Assembly (NCBI GenBank): GCA_947629225.1
Contig: CANRCY010000083.1
Coordinates: forward strand, 1 to 6,481
DNA from: an uncultured Clostridia bacterium
GTDB taxonomy: Bacteria; Bacillota; Clostridia; Christensenellales; Borkfalkiaceae
DNA: 6,481 nt
Direction of reading: 5' to 3'
The notes under the pieces were generated by a model that saw only the letters and a list, made by a program, of their open reading frames with translations, was not told the origin of the DNA and did not search any database. The translations under genes and the position numbers were made by a program. Shown here piece after piece: positions 6,104-6,481 of the stretch. Positions within the stretch are counted from its first letter, which is position 1. Each line of letters opens with the position of its first letter.

Positions 6104-6117
6104 CATACTATCCGCCG

Positions 6118-6481
6118 TCAATCGCGTTTTGCCCGCTCCCGCGCGCGCATTTCTGTAAAGAAGGAAGTCAACACCTCCGCGCACTCCTCTTTGAGCACCC
6201 CGCCGACGACTTCCACCCTATGGTTGAGCAGATTCGCCTGCGCAAGCTCATCGGTGAGGCTCCTGCCCTTCTGCTCGTACGCGCCGAAGTAAACACGGTC
6301 GATCCGCGCGTTCAGGATTGCGCCCATGCACATGGGGCAGGGCTCCAACGTCACATAAATTTCCGATTCGGGCAACCGCCACGAATGCAATTTTTTACAC
6401 GCTCTGTCGATGGCTCTCATTTCGGCGTGCGCCGTCGCCATCTGGAGCCGCGTGCGAAGATTATATCCCCTGCCGACGATC
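6118..6481 (-). CDS. tadA: tRNA-specific adenosine deaminase TadA, 5' end beyond the window
   Basis: Deaminates adenosine 34 to inosine in the anticodon wobble position of tRNA-Arg(ACG); cytoplasmic. The visible 120 codons begin IVGRGYNLRTRLQMATAHAEM, matching the TadA stretch with a conserved Asn before the first zinc ligand. The active site is complete: HAE (zinc ligand His and proton-shuttling Glu) and PCPMC with its two Cys ligands, in the context YVTLEPCPMCMGAILNARI. The C-terminus with NHRVEVVGGVLKEE is typical. An internal ATG at 6441 could be taken as the start, but the frame continues open with clear TadA sequence to the edge; about 35-40 N-terminal residues are missing. The related guanine/cytidine deaminases are less likely given RIDRVYFGA and the tail. 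It converges on the protease operon across a shared terminator. Confidence 0.93.
   Translation of the reverse strand, partial: IVGRGYNLRTRLQMATAHAEMRAIDRACKKLHSWRLPESEIYVTLEPCPMCMGAILNARIDRVYFGAYEQKGRSLTDELAQANLLNHRVEVVGGVLKEECAEVLTSFFTEMRARERAKRD

Noticed and set aside
4181..6184. Long open frame on the minus strand (667 codons) opposite the second protease
   Set aside because: It crosses the bidirectional terminator and overlaps the end of tadA, has no signal, motif or start support, and mirrors a clearly real gene.

Overview
The window looks like chromosomal DNA from a GC-rich bacterium of the Firmicutes/Clostridia type. Three things suggest this: the prs, pth, mfd gene order, consistent AGGAGG-like ribosome binding sites, and surface proteins carrying InlB-type B-repeats. 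A gut-associated Clostridia lineage such as Christensenellales is plausible, but that finer placement is a guess. There are six protein genes, two of them cut by the window edges, and almost no unexplained space.

Left part (1-2251, minus strand): a housekeeping block transcribed leftward. prs (PRPP synthase) has a clear sigma-A-type promoter at 2223-2251 and is followed by an intrinsic terminator (1212-1238). Next come pth (peptidyl-tRNA hydrolase) and mfd (transcription-repair coupling factor, first 199 residues only). pth and mfd overlap by an ATGA, so they are probably translationally coupled.

Centre (2344-6076, plus strand): a two-gene operon transcribed away from prs. It has an extended -10 promoter, and a perfect 16-bp inverted repeat just upstream could be an operator. 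Both genes encode thermolysin-like (M4 family) zinc metallopeptidases with all zinc ligands and the catalytic Glu and His intact. Each has a short N-terminus without the usual M4 propeptide, then the catalytic domain, InlB/Listeria-Bacteroides-type B-repeats (three in the first protein, two in the second), a C-terminal membrane helix and a short Arg/Lys-rich tail. The first has an ordinary signal peptide and the second a lipoprotein signal, so the second may be tethered at both ends. The two genes overlap by ATGA. They look like an old tandem duplication whose products are displayed together on the cell surface.

Right end (6075-6481): a bidirectional terminator separates the protease operon from the convergent tadA (tRNA adenosine deaminase), whose 5' end lies beyond the window.

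The protease pair is the part worth following up. Points of interest are the missing propeptide, the dual anchor, a shared Cys-x3-His-x-His-xn-Cys motif just before the catalytic histidine, and loss of the thermolysin Tyr157 equivalent in the second copy only. No RNA genes, insertion sequences or CRISPR arrays were seen.
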